Positions 43,387-51,652 of a stretch of DNA of 64,000 bases are shown one piece after another; positions within the stretch are counted from its first letter, which is position 1; each line of letters opens with the position of its first letter. The position numbers and the translations under genes were made by a program. The notes beneath the pieces were generated by a model, which was not told where the DNA came from, did not search any database, and worked only from the letters and a program-made list of their open reading frames with translations. This DNA is from M3007 sp041741155 (GTDB taxonomy: Bacteria > Bacteroidota > Bacteroidia > Chitinophagales > Saprospiraceae): positions 62,001 to 126,000 of the forward strand of contig JBGSKO010000062.1 of the NCBI GenBank assembly GCA_041741155.1, in the 5' to 3' direction.

Positions 43387-44163
43387 GTGAAAAAAACCTT
43401 CTTCGCTTCCGATTTTCACCTTGGTATTGACGGGCGTTTGCCCGCTCGAGAACGCGAGCGTCAGGTGGTGCGCTGGCTGGATACCATCGCGCCCGAAGCG
43501 GAAGCGATTTATTTGGTCGGCGACCTGTTCGAGTTTTGGTTTGAGTACGAAACGGTCGTGCCGAAAGGCTTTTCCCGGTTTCTGGGCAAGCTGGCTGAAC
43601 TGCGCGACGGTGGCTTGCCCATTTATGCCTTCACCGGTAATCATGACTTGTGGATGTTTGGTTATTTCGAACAAGAACTTGGCATACCGGTCTATCGCCA
43701 ACCGATCCGGATTGACCTCCACGGCAAATCCTTTCTCGTCGGCCACGGGGACGGACTCGGCCCCGGCGATCACGGCTACAAGTTGATGAAACAAGTTTTT
43801 GTCCACCCGCTCAGCCAGTGGCTGTTCCAGTGGTTTCACCCCGATCTCGGTACCCGACTCGCGGGTTTTTCCTCAAAAAAAAGCCGCGAAGCCATGCCCC
43901 CCGAAGAGCGGTACTGGCTTGGCGAGGACCAGGAGTGGCTGGTGCAGTACGCCAACCGCAAAATTTCACAGGGGGTCGCGCCCGACTTCTTCGTGTTCGG
44001 GCATCGGCATTTGCCCATTGACTGGCTCTTGAAAAACGGACGCAGCCGCTACATCAACCTCGGTGAATGGATGTTCGCGTGTTCGTATGCCGAGTTTGAC
44101 GGACAAGAAATGAACCTGCGCTTTTTCGAACGGGCCGGCACACCCGTACGCAACAGCCGATAA
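43387..44163 (+). CDS. lpxH: UDP-2,3-diacylglucosamine diphosphatase
   Basis: LpxH hydrolyses UDP-2,3-diacylglucosamine to lipid X. The 258-residue calcineurin-like phosphoesterase carries all metal motifs: FASDFHLG, LVGDLFEFWF, FTGNHDLW, VGHGDGLGPGD and FGHRHLP. The segment with a helical lid follows GYKLMKQVFVHPLSQWLFQ. The start is a GTG at 43387 next to a TACATTTG element, which also separates it from hldD. It lies alone on this strand; the next gene is convergent. Confidence 0.9.
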   Translation: MKKTFFASDFHLGIDGRLPARERERQVVRWLDTIAPEAEAIYLVGDLFEFWFEYETVVPKGFSRFLGKLAELRDGGLPIYAFTGNHDLWMFGYFEQELGIPVYRQPIRIDLHGKSFLVGHGDGLGPGDHGYKLMKQVFVHPLSQWLFQWFHPDLGTRLAGFSSKKSREAMPPEERYWLGEDQEWLVQYANRKISQGVAPDFFVFGHRHLPIDWLLKNGRSRYINLGEWMFACSYAEFDGQEMNLRFFERAGTPVRNSR

Positions 44164-44189
44164 GGTATTGCCACTCGCCCTTCCCCTTC

Positions 44190-45881
44190 CTATTTTCCCT
44201 GCCGCATGCGCGCAATGGCTTGCATATCGGCCTCGGCGCGAGCGGTATCGCCCAGCATCTGGTATGCTTTGGCGCGATTTTCAAGGGCGACTGCGGCATT
44301 GGGTCGCACACGGAGGCTATTGGTAAATGCCTCCACCGCCTCTGCCGGCCGGCCCTGTTCCAGCAGAATCATGCCCATATTGAACCACGAAACCGCATCA
44401 TTCGGGTCGCCGCTTCCCAGGTATTTTTGCAGATCGGGCACCGCGCGGGCAAAATCGCGGCGCTGGGCATACAGGCTGCCCCTAAATTTGTACGCATCCC
44501 ATATTTCGGGATTGACCTCTATGGCGCGGGAAAAATCCTCAATGGCGGCATCGGGTTGGCCGAGGTCGCCGTATTCCACGGCACGCCAGAAGTAGGCTTT
44601 GCCACGGAACGTATTGCCCTTTTCGATGGCGTTGGTCATCACGGCCAGCGTGTTTTTCCAGATTTTTACCTGGTTGAAACTTAAAACAAACAACGCAACC
44701 AACCATATCCCCCCAACCGCCGAGAACAGCCCGGACACTGCGGGCATTTTTTCTTTTAAAAACAAAATGCCGCGCACCGCCAGATAGGCCAGGCCGATGA
44801 TGCCCAGGTAGTTGTAGTGGTCGGCAAACAATTCAAATGTGCCAACGGTGAGCAACGGCAACGAAAGCACAATCGCCGAAAGATAAAACCCCAGCCCGTG
44901 CGCCACAAACGGCAAAGCCGCGCGCTTCAGCCAGGCCAATACCACTACGCCAATCACCAGTACAGGCGCGATGAAATAAGCGATTGGCCAGGCGTCGTTC
45001 ACTTTGTCGAAGGCATAAAAACTGCTCAGTCCGAACGGGGCGATAAAATTGCCTGCGTAGGAAAACAGCGCATAGTTGGCCATCAGCATACGGTCGAGCA
45101 GGTCGTAATGCTCAAATATCTGGATACCCTCGCCGGAAACCTGCCGGCTATTGATGGTTAGCAACCCGAAGGCAAGCGCGATCACAAAAAACGGCACGTA
45201 GCCCTGCCAACGCCGGGCCAGGGCGCGCTGCGGGTTTTTCCACCAATCCAGCACGAGCAGCGTGAGCGGCAGCGACACCGCCGTGGTTTTGGACAGGCAG
45301 GCCAGCACAAACAGTCCCAGTGCTGCAAAATAATGGCGCCGACCGGTATCCGGGGCATCGGTAAAGCCTATGTACGCGTGTAGCGCCAACAGGTAAAACA
45401 ACGAGAAAAGCGGCGTACTGAAAGCAGCCACCCACGACACCGACTCTACCTGCATCGGGTGCACTGCAAAGATGAACGCCACCAGCGCAGCCACCAGCGG
45501 GGGCTGTTGCAGGCGCTCCATCAGGCGGAAAACGAGCCAGGTGCTCAGCGCGTGCGCGACCAAACTCAGCAGGTGGTACAAAACGGGGTTGTCGCCGCCA
45601 AGTCCGTGCGCGATGGCGTAAAACAGCCACGTCAGCGGAGCGTACATCCCGAGGTTGAACTGGGAAAAAAGCGTGGAAACTGAAAAATCGGCCACCGCCA
45701 GATTCTCCGTTGTGGCCGCATGGTCGTCAAGCCCGGTGAGTTCGTTCCTCAAGCCCGTAAGAAAAAGTAAAACAGCCACGACGACCGGCACATAGCCGTA
45801 CCAGTTCGGGTTTGTGGAGGGGGCTGGTGCTGCAGCAGGCCGTTTGGGCGACTTCGAGGCAGGTGTTTTTTGATTGCGCAT
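44190..45881 (-). CDS. TMTC-like membrane glycosyltransferase with TPR repeats
   Basis: A 563-residue protein from the ATG at 45881. The first ~390 residues form about 10 hydrophobic helices with an N-terminal acidic DDHAATTEN loop and an FAVHPMQVESVSWVAA motif, as in TMTC-type protein O-mannosyltransferases. The C-terminal part has at least three TPR units (AYFWRAVEYGDLGQPDAAIE, NMGMILLEQGRPAEAVEAF, AKAYQMLGDTARAEAD). Bacterial relatives are poorly studied. O-glycosylation of exported proteins occurs in Bacteroidota, and this could be a contributor; that is inference. A TACTTTTG element lies 62 nt upstream. Confidence 0.8.
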   Translation of the reverse strand: MRNQKTPASKSPKRPAAAPAPSTNPNWYGYVPVVVAVLLFLTGLRNELTGLDDHAATTENLAVADFSVSTLFSQFNLGMYAPLTWLFYAIAHGLGGDNPVLYHLLSLVAHALSTWLVFRLMERLQQPPLVAALVAFIFAVHPMQVESVSWVAAFSTPLFSLFYLLALHAYIGFTDAPDTGRRHYFAALGLFVLACLSKTTAVSLPLTLLVLDWWKNPQRALARRWQGYVPFFVIALAFGLLTINSRQVSGEGIQIFEHYDLLDRMLMANYALFSYAGNFIAPFGLSSFYAFDKVNDAWPIAYFIAPVLVIGVVVLAWLKRAALPFVAHGLGFYLSAIVLSLPLLTVGTFELFADHYNYLGIIGLAYLAVRGILFLKEKMPAVSGLFSAVGGIWLVALFVLSFNQVKIWKNTLAVMTNAIEKGNTFRGKAYFWRAVEYGDLGQPDAAIEDFSRAIEVNPEIWDAYKFRGSLYAQRRDFARAVPDLQKYLGSGDPNDAVSWFNMGMILLEQGRPAEAVEAFTNSLRVRPNAAVALENRAKAYQMLGDTARAEADMQAIARMRQGK

Positions 45882-45942
45882 GGCAGACAGCAAAGAAGTG
45901 TACGTTGGCGTCAAATCCGCCGTAAAAACAGCGAATCGGCCT

Positions 45943-45950
45943 CAAAAGTA
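45943..45950 (-). promoter_or_regulatory. Candidate -7 element TACTTTTG
   Basis: CAAAAGTA on the plus strand reads TACTTTTG on the minus strand, between the TMTC-like gene and the helicase gene. No good -33 box, because the upstream side runs into the helicase gene. Confidence 0.4.
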
Positions 45951-45980
45951 GGGTGGATTTAAAGAATGCCAACGGCCAAT

Positions 45981-48452
45981 TCACTCCCCCGCTTCCTCCT
46001 GCCGCATCAGTTCCAGCACCATCTTGATCTGGCCGTACGAATACGCCTCGCCAAAGTGTGTTTTGGCGTCGGAACTGAGCCGCGTATTGTGCTCGCGAAA
46101 GAAGCCTTCAATTTGCGCTACAGCTTCGGCATCCATGAAATCGAGGATATCCAGCTCGCCCAAACCCACAAAATGCGCCAGGTGCCCTTCAATGGTGGTG
46201 CGCGCGAAGCCACGCTCGGCAGCTATTTCATCTATCGTTTTTCCTACTCGAAAAAGTTCAAGGGTTACTACTTTGCTGTCCGGCTTGGGCGGTTTGGGCG
46301 CATCGGGGTCGGGCAGGGCGAGGGCATCGGTTTGCAAGTTGCGGGCAATGCAGTAATCGCGCACGATGGCCAGCATTTCGGCGCCAAACTGTTTGCTTTT
46401 GACCTTGCCGATGCCCCGAACTTTTTGTAGGTCGGACGTGATGACCGGCAAGCGTTGTACGACCTCCAGCAGGGTTTTGGTTAGCAGCACCTCGTAGGCT
46501 TCGAGGCCGTACCGCTCGGCGTAGTCGGCGCGCCATTTCACCAATAGGGCGAATAATGCCGGATGCGCCGTGTCCTGGGGAGTACTGACTCCGCCGGCAG
46601 GCGCAGCGGGGGTATGCTGGGCTGCCGCCTGAAAATCCAGGTCTGCATTGGCGCGCGTGCGCAGGTAGGTTTGGGCAGCGAACCCCGTTTGGGCAGCGGC
46701 CATACACGCATTTTTGGCAAAAAACTCCTTTTGCAGGTTCGACAGGGCATCCAAAGCCGATTTGCGCACCGCCTTGTTGTCGGTCAAAATCTGAATATTT
46801 CGCGCTGCGGGAAGCAGCGTACCACCGAGTTTTTCGGCAAACCACGCGCAGGCTTTGCCGATACGCGCCTGAAGTTCTTCGTTTTGTTCGGGTTGGCCGC
46901 CCTGCTGAAAATATCCGCGCAACTGCGGGACGAACTTGTCGGCCATGTCAAAAATATGCGCTGTGGTTTGGTCATGGAGCGCCTGAAACTGGCGGTATGC
47001 ATCGGCATGCAGCGCGCTTTCGTGTTCCAGCAGCACCCGTTTCAGTTGCTCGAAGCGCCGTTTCATGGCAGTGAAATCGAAAAGTTCGAGGATGAGCGCT
47101 TGCTGGAAAGCAATTTTTGATTGCTCCAGATGGGCCTCGTCGGGTGCGTTTTTTTCGGCTTCTTCGGAGAAATGTTTTACCGTAGCATCAGTCTTGACGC
47201 TGGAATACGCGATTTTGGAACGCAACACGATGCCTTCAAAACTTTTGCATCGGCTCAGCGCCACATACACCTGGCCGTGGGCAAAAGCCGCTTGTGCGTC
47301 GAGGATGACACGCTCGAACGTGAGGCCCTGGCTTTTGTGGATAGTGATCGCCCAGGCGAGTTTGAGCGGATACTGGGTGAATGTACCGATAATCTGTTCG
47401 CCGACCTCTTTAGACTGCTCGTTGAGGGTGTATTTCACATTTTCCCACTCCGCCGGCACCACGAAAATCTCTTCCTCGTCATCGGGGCAGCGGACATAGA
47501 TCGTGCCGTCCTGAATGCGGGTCACTTTGCCGATCTTGCCGTTGTAGTAGCGTTTTTCGCGGGCCATATCATTTTTGACAAACATGACCTGCGACCCGGT
47601 TTTCAGTTCCAGCATCTCATCGGTGGGATAGGCGTGTGCGGGGAAATCGCCCGTGACAACCGCCCGGAACAGTTGGGGCGCAGTGGGGATTGAGGCCAGT
47701 TTTTGGGCGTTGATGTCGTGCGCCGAGGCGTTGTGGGTAGTCAGGGTGATGTAGGCATCTGCTTCACTGGGGCGAAAATCGGCGACAAAACGGCTGTTGA
47801 GCGCATCCAGCACGCTGGTATCTATTTTGTTGTCGCGCACGTGGTTCAGCAGGTCAATAAACACGCGGTCCGACTGCCGGTAGATATGTTTCAATTCCAC
47901 GACGACCGGCTCGGAGCGTTGCAGAGCCTGGCTGCTGAAAAAATAGGGCGTCGGGTAGTGTGGGCGCAGGACGCCCCATTCGTCGTCCTTGACCACAGGC
48001 GGGAGTTGGTGGAGGTCGCCAATCAGGAGCAATTGCACCCCGCCGAAGGGTTTGTAGGCATCCCGGTATCGGCGCAGCACGTCGTCCACGCCGTCCAGCA
48101 GGTCGGCGCGCACCATACTGATTTCGTCAATGACGAGCAGGTCAAGGCTTTGAATGAGTCGAATTTTTTCGCCGGAAAACTTGCGCTGGCGGGCCGGGTC
48201 GCGGGTATTTCCCGGCAGGTACGGCCCGAAGGGCAACTGAAAAAAGGAGTGGATCGTCATGCCGCCGGCGTTGATGGCGGCCACGCCCGTAGGCGCCACC
48301 ACGACCATGCGTTTGACCATGTCGTTTTTGATCCGGTGCAGAAAGGTGGTTTTGCCGGTGCCGGCCTTGCCTGTCAGAAAAATGTTCTTGTTGGTGTTGG
48401 CGACATAATTGTAGGCAAGTTCGAGTTGTGGGTTGGATTGGAGGTACATCAT
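45981..48452 (-). CDS. Pif1/RecD-like helicase with HRDC and C-terminal HTH domain
   Basis: An 823-residue SF1B helicase from the ATG at 48452. N-terminal motifs: Walker A (LTGKAGTGKTTFL), APTGVAAINAGG, Walker B (LVIDEISM), LIGDLHQLPPV, and the C-terminal helicase motifs AWAITIHKSQGLTFE and VYVALSRCKSFEGIVL. After a helical region (about 440-600) comes an HRDC-like domain (SDLQKVRGIGKVKSKQFG) and a helix-turn-helix module (VGKTIDEIAAERGFARTTIEGHL). Pif1-type enzymes unwind G-quadruplex and other structured DNA; the HRDC/HTH tail, more usual in RecQ proteins, would add DNA binding. Confidence 0.9.
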   Translation of the reverse strand: MMYLQSNPQLELAYNYVANTNKNIFLTGKAGTGKTTFLHRIKNDMVKRMVVVAPTGVAAINAGGMTIHSFFQLPFGPYLPGNTRDPARQRKFSGEKIRLIQSLDLLVIDEISMVRADLLDGVDDVLRRYRDAYKPFGGVQLLLIGDLHQLPPVVKDDEWGVLRPHYPTPYFFSSQALQRSEPVVVELKHIYRQSDRVFIDLLNHVRDNKIDTSVLDALNSRFVADFRPSEADAYITLTTHNASAHDINAQKLASIPTAPQLFRAVVTGDFPAHAYPTDEMLELKTGSQVMFVKNDMAREKRYYNGKIGKVTRIQDGTIYVRCPDDEEEIFVVPAEWENVKYTLNEQSKEVGEQIIGTFTQYPLKLAWAITIHKSQGLTFERVILDAQAAFAHGQVYVALSRCKSFEGIVLRSKIAYSSVKTDATVKHFSEEAEKNAPDEAHLEQSKIAFQQALILELFDFTAMKRRFEQLKRVLLEHESALHADAYRQFQALHDQTTAHIFDMADKFVPQLRGYFQQGGQPEQNEELQARIGKACAWFAEKLGGTLLPAARNIQILTDNKAVRKSALDALSNLQKEFFAKNACMAAAQTGFAAQTYLRTRANADLDFQAAAQHTPAAPAGGVSTPQDTAHPALFALLVKWRADYAERYGLEAYEVLLTKTLLEVVQRLPVITSDLQKVRGIGKVKSKQFGAEMLAIVRDYCIARNLQTDALALPDPDAPKPPKPDSKVVTLELFRVGKTIDEIAAERGFARTTIEGHLAHFVGLGELDILDFMDAEAVAQIEGFFREHNTRLSSDAKTHFGEAYSYGQIKMVLELMRQEEAGE

Positions 48453-48494
48453 GGAACTTGAATAATTGCCGTAAAGCAGGGTTGATTGGATGGG

Positions 48495-48525
48495 CAAATT
48501 TATTCAAACTCCGCTGAAAAACAAT
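48495..48525 (-). promoter_or_regulatory. Promoter candidate for the helicase gene
   Basis: Minus strand ATTG (48522-48525), 19 nt, TAAATTTG (48495-48502), 43 nt before the ATG. A near match to the Bacteroidota -33/-7 pattern. Confidence 0.5.
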
Positions 48526-48546
48526 ATCGTAATCCGCTCCCGGTCG

Positions 48547-49614
48547 TTATTGCTTCCCGGACTGCACCACCTCAACTTTGGTCCCGTTGCTCAAATTGAA
48601 CTGCCCGGCCACCACTACCCGTTCGCCTTTTCCCAGGCCCGACAACACTTCGACGCGGTCGCCCTGGATACCACCGAGCGAAACCTGACGCAGTTCGGCG
48701 ATGCTGTCTTGCACCACATACACTTTGGCTTCTTGCAGGCTGCCGGCGATGGCTTTGCGCGGCACCGTCAAACCCTGGCGCTTAGCCTCGAAAACAAAGC
48801 GGGCTTTGGCGTGCATCCCGCCGCGCAGGGAAGCGTCCTGCAGGTTTGGCGCCTCTATTTCCACGTCGTAATTGAAGGCGTTGTCGGCGCGCAAGCCGAT
48901 ATTCGTAACCCGGCCGGAAATGGGGCGGTTGGGGTGCACATCGGCAATAACCTGTACGTTTTGGCCCTTGCGTATCTGGAGCACGTCGCGTTCGGTTACT
49001 TTCACCATGAGGAAAAGTTTTTCGAGGTTGGTGATCTGGGCGAGCTGAAGTCCCGGGCCGATCACGCTGCCGCGTTCGATGAATCGGTACCCCAGCGTGC
49101 CGGTCATGGTCGCCTTGATGCTGGTATTACCGATCTGTTTTTTCAGGGCTTTTGCCTTGGCTTCGGCGGCGAGCAAGCCCAATTCGATATCTTCCATCTT
49201 GTTTTTGGCCACAGCCTCGCCTTCGATGAGGTTTTCGAGGCGTTCGCGGTCTTTTTTCAACTTGGCGATATTGGCCTGGGTGGCTTCCAGTTCGGTGCTC
49301 AGCAGCTCGTCGTCCACTTTAGCGATGAGGTCGCCCTCCTTGACCCATTCGCCCTTGTTTTTATACACCTGCACGACGCGGCCTTGGGTTTCGGAGATGA
49401 CGAGCATTTCCTTGGCTGGCAGAAAAATGCCGCTGGCTTCCAGGCTATTGGATAGCGTTTCTTCCAAAACCGGCGCTACTTCCACCGGCACAAAAGCCCT
49501 TGCCACCAAAGACATTTCGGCTTCCACGCGCCGCTGCTTTTGATTTTCATACAATTTCCAGGCAATGAGGGCTACGCTGAGGGCAACTATAAACCAAATA
49601 GAATATCGTTTCAC
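48547..49614 (-). CDS. Orphan HlyD/RND-type periplasmic adaptor
   Basis: A 355-residue membrane-fusion protein. The most plausible start is a GTG at 49614 that puts the N-terminal anchor (KRYSIWFIVALSVALIAWKLYE) first; the ATG further upstream adds residues with no membrane-anchor logic. Barrel-sandwich halves are visible in LVISETQGRVVQVYKNKGEWVKEGD and KATMTGTLGYRFIERGSVIGPG, with a helical hairpin between them, followed by a beta-barrel and membrane-proximal domain. Neither an RND pump nor an ABC permease nor a TolC gene is adjacent, so its partner lies elsewhere. Confidence 0.88.
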   Translation of the reverse strand: MKRYSIWFIVALSVALIAWKLYENQKQRRVEAEMSLVARAFVPVEVAPVLEETLSNSLEASGIFLPAKEMLVISETQGRVVQVYKNKGEWVKEGDLIAKVDDELLSTELEATQANIAKLKKDRERLENLIEGEAVAKNKMEDIELGLLAAEAKAKALKKQIGNTSIKATMTGTLGYRFIERGSVIGPGLQLAQITNLEKLFLMVKVTERDVLQIRKGQNVQVIADVHPNRPISGRVTNIGLRADNAFNYDVEIEAPNLQDASLRGGMHAKARFVFEAKRQGLTVPRKAIAGSLQEAKVYVVQDSIAELRQVSLGGIQGDRVEVLSGLGKGERVVVAGQFNLSNGTKVEVVQSGKQ

Positions 49615-49706
49615 GATCGTGTTGTTGTTGGGTGGATTTGGGCCTGCAAAAGTCCGGCAATTTCGCGGGGAAAATGACATTTCCTCCAAGGAGAATGTAC
49701 AGTGCA

Positions 49707-49714
49707 TACTTTTG
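49707..49714 (+). promoter_or_regulatory. Candidate -7 element TACTTTTG
   Basis: TACTTTTG, 57 nt before the ATG at 49772. It is in the divergent region shared with the adaptor gene. No -33 match. The leader contains a tandem CTGTCTCAACCTGTCTCAAC. Confidence 0.45.
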
Positions 49715-49771
49715 CGGCTCCAAATCTCAACCCCCTCAACCTGTCTCAACCTGTCTCAACCCTCCCACACC

Positions 49772-50386
49772 ATGCACATCAAAGCATCCAGCATCACGAA
49801 CCTGACCGACGCGCGTTACTTTGCCGCCAAGGAAGTAGATTTTTTAGGATTCAATCTCGAAGAAGGCACAGAGGGCTACCTCGATCCTATGTACATGCGG
49901 GCCATCCGCGAGTGGGTGCAAGGCCCCAAAATCGTTGGAGAATTTGACCGTTCATCGGCCGCTGTTGTACGCGAGGCCGCCACTTTTTTCGGCCTGGATG
50001 CCGTGCAGGTGACCCGCACTGAAGGCCTGTCGGATTTGGATGGGCTGGAAGTGATCCTGTATTTGTCCGGCACCAACAGCCCCGATACATTAGCGCTGCT
50101 GCTGAAGGAAGCCGCACCGATGGTGGCGTATTTTCTGCTCGATTTTTCGACGCCAAACCTGTCCTCCGTACTCCTGGGCGAACAGGCGGAGGGCTGGAAA
50201 AACCTCTTTGCCAGGTATCCCGTTTTGCTGGATGTCAACCTGCCTGCCGAAACGCTGCCGCAACTGCTGAGCACCTTGCGCCCCGCCGGATTTGCGCTGC
50301 GCGGCGGGTCGGAAGAGCGCGTCGGTATCAAATCGTTTGAGGAAGTGGATGACGTGTTTGAGCACATCAATCCGTCGAACGGTTGA
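49772..50386 (+). CDS. TrpF-like protein without the catalytic cysteine
   Basis: A 204-residue (beta/alpha)8-type protein from the ATG at 49772. The start KASSITNLTDARYFA parallels the TrpF signature K-(I/V)-C-G-I-T-N-x2-DA, but the cysteine position holds serine. The aspartate in YFLLDFST matches the second catalytic residue, and the phosphate-binding loop is altered (ALRGGSEERVGIKSF). No other trp gene is near. Either a TrpF paralogue with changed substrate or a diverged enzyme. It is convergent with the DUF2461 gene and overlaps it by 20 nt at the 3' ends. Confidence 0.78.
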   Translation: MHIKASSITNLTDARYFAAKEVDFLGFNLEEGTEGYLDPMYMRAIREWVQGPKIVGEFDRSSAAVVREAATFFGLDAVQVTRTEGLSDLDGLEVILYLSGTNSPDTLALLLKEAAPMVAYFLLDFSTPNLSSVLLGEQAEGWKNLFARYPVLLDVNLPAETLPQLLSTLRPAGFALRGGSEERVGIKSFEEVDDVFEHINPSNG

Positions 50387-51038
50387 GAAAACGGTCGAAC
50401 GGGTGCAACGCCCGGAACGCGGCCGCGCAATGCAGCAGGAACCCGTCGGACAACACCTGCTCGTCCGTGCAATAGTGCGTGCCGAGGAAACTCTTGTGCT
50501 TCAACCATTCGATGGCAGGGTGATCGGCAGGGTAATCCCTTGGGACGGTCTTCAATTTTTCGCCGGCCATTTCGCCAAAGTATTTTTTAAAGTCCTTGTC
50601 GTTCAGAATGCCCATGAATTCATCGGTGCAGTAGGCAATCTCTTGCCGGATGGCCTTGAGCCACTTGCTTTCGGGCAGGTAAGCGCCACCTGCCAGCATG
50701 GTTGCCCCCGGTTCGAGGTGTAGATAATAGCCTGCCCGGGTGTGGATTTCCGATTTTTTAGGCGCTGCGGTAACGTGGGCGCCGAAGTGGGTTTTGTATG
50801 GAGATTTGTCCTTGGAAAAACGAACATCCCGGTAAATCCGGAACACACAATCCTTTGCTGTGTAGAAAGAAACACCTGGATCGAATGTTCCAATTTCGGC
50901 GATTAGCGCATCGGTAAATTGTAAAAATTCTTTGTGTGCGGCCTCGTAACGCGGTTTATTGGCCATAAACCAATCGCGGTTGTTGTTCGCCTTGAGGTCG
51001 GAAAGAAATTGGAACGTGGATTGGCTGATGTTTTTCAT
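50367..51038 (-). CDS. DUF2461 family protein
   Basis: A 223-residue cytosolic protein of the DUF2461/TIGR02453 family: TFQFLSDLKANNNRDWFMANK at the N-terminus, FRIYRDVRFSKDKSPYKTHFG, and GAYLPESKWLKAIRQEI are the conserved blocks. The function is unknown. The 3' end overlaps that of the convergent TrpF-like gene by 20 nt. Confidence 0.88.
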   Translation of the reverse strand: MKNISQSTFQFLSDLKANNNRDWFMANKPRYEAAHKEFLQFTDALIAEIGTFDPGVSFYTAKDCVFRIYRDVRFSKDKSPYKTHFGAHVTAAPKKSEIHTRAGYYLHLEPGATMLAGGAYLPESKWLKAIRQEIAYCTDEFMGILNDKDFKKYFGEMAGEKLKTVPRDYPADHPAIEWLKHKSFLGTHYCTDEQVLSDGFLLHCAAAFRALHPFDRFLNRSTD

Positions 51039-51069
51039 AACTATTGCCGGATGGAATTTTTAACTGTGT

Positions 51070-51435
51070 TCACCGCAAAAAAAACAGGGCCGTCAACGCC
51101 AGCAGTGCCGGCAACGCCTGTACAAAAAATATTTTTCGGCCGGCCGTGATGGCGCCAAATGTACCTGCCATCGCCACGCAAATCAGGAAAAAAACAGCCA
51201 CATTCCAGCTCCATTCCGCATCGGAAATGCTCAGCGACCAAATCAGTCCGGCAGCGAGAAAACCGTTGTACAAGCCCTGGTTGGCAGCCAGCATTTTTGT
51301 CGGCGCAAACAGTTCTTCGCGCATGGCGCCTTTGAAAACCTTTTTACCGGCGGTTTCCCAGGCAAACATTTCCAACCAAAGAATATACAGGTGTTCTATG
51401 GCAATGAGGGCAACAAGTATTTGACTCAACAACAT
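51070..51435 (-). CDS. DUF1304 membrane protein
   Basis: A 121-residue protein with four hydrophobic helices, from the ATG at 51435 (an upstream frame to 51603 lacks family sequence). Conserved family blocks are ILVALIAIEHLYILWLEMF, the A(A)NQGLYNGFLAAGL motif, and the glycine-rich AGTFGAITAGRK near the end. Function unknown. It is 32 nt upstream of the DUF2461 gene on the same strand. Confidence 0.85.
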   Translation of the reverse strand: MLLSQILVALIAIEHLYILWLEMFAWETAGKKVFKGAMREELFAPTKMLAANQGLYNGFLAAGLIWSLSISDAEWSWNVAVFFLICVAMAGTFGAITAGRKIFFVQALPALLALTALFFLR

Positions 51436-51652
51436 AGCGTGCGCGTTTTTGCGATGAAAAGCGTGGCAAAGTACGTAAAAAGGTAAAACTGAAACAGCCA
51501 AAAGGCGTGTAAACCCGTGCTTGTTGCATACCAGCGGAGCAATTCGGTAGATCGGCACCATTTTTCCTCCGTTGGTCGAGAACGGGCCGGCCGGTGCAAT
51601 CAATGTCCGCGTTTGATTGTCTTTCGACTTTATTCATCTGCCTACTGCTGTT

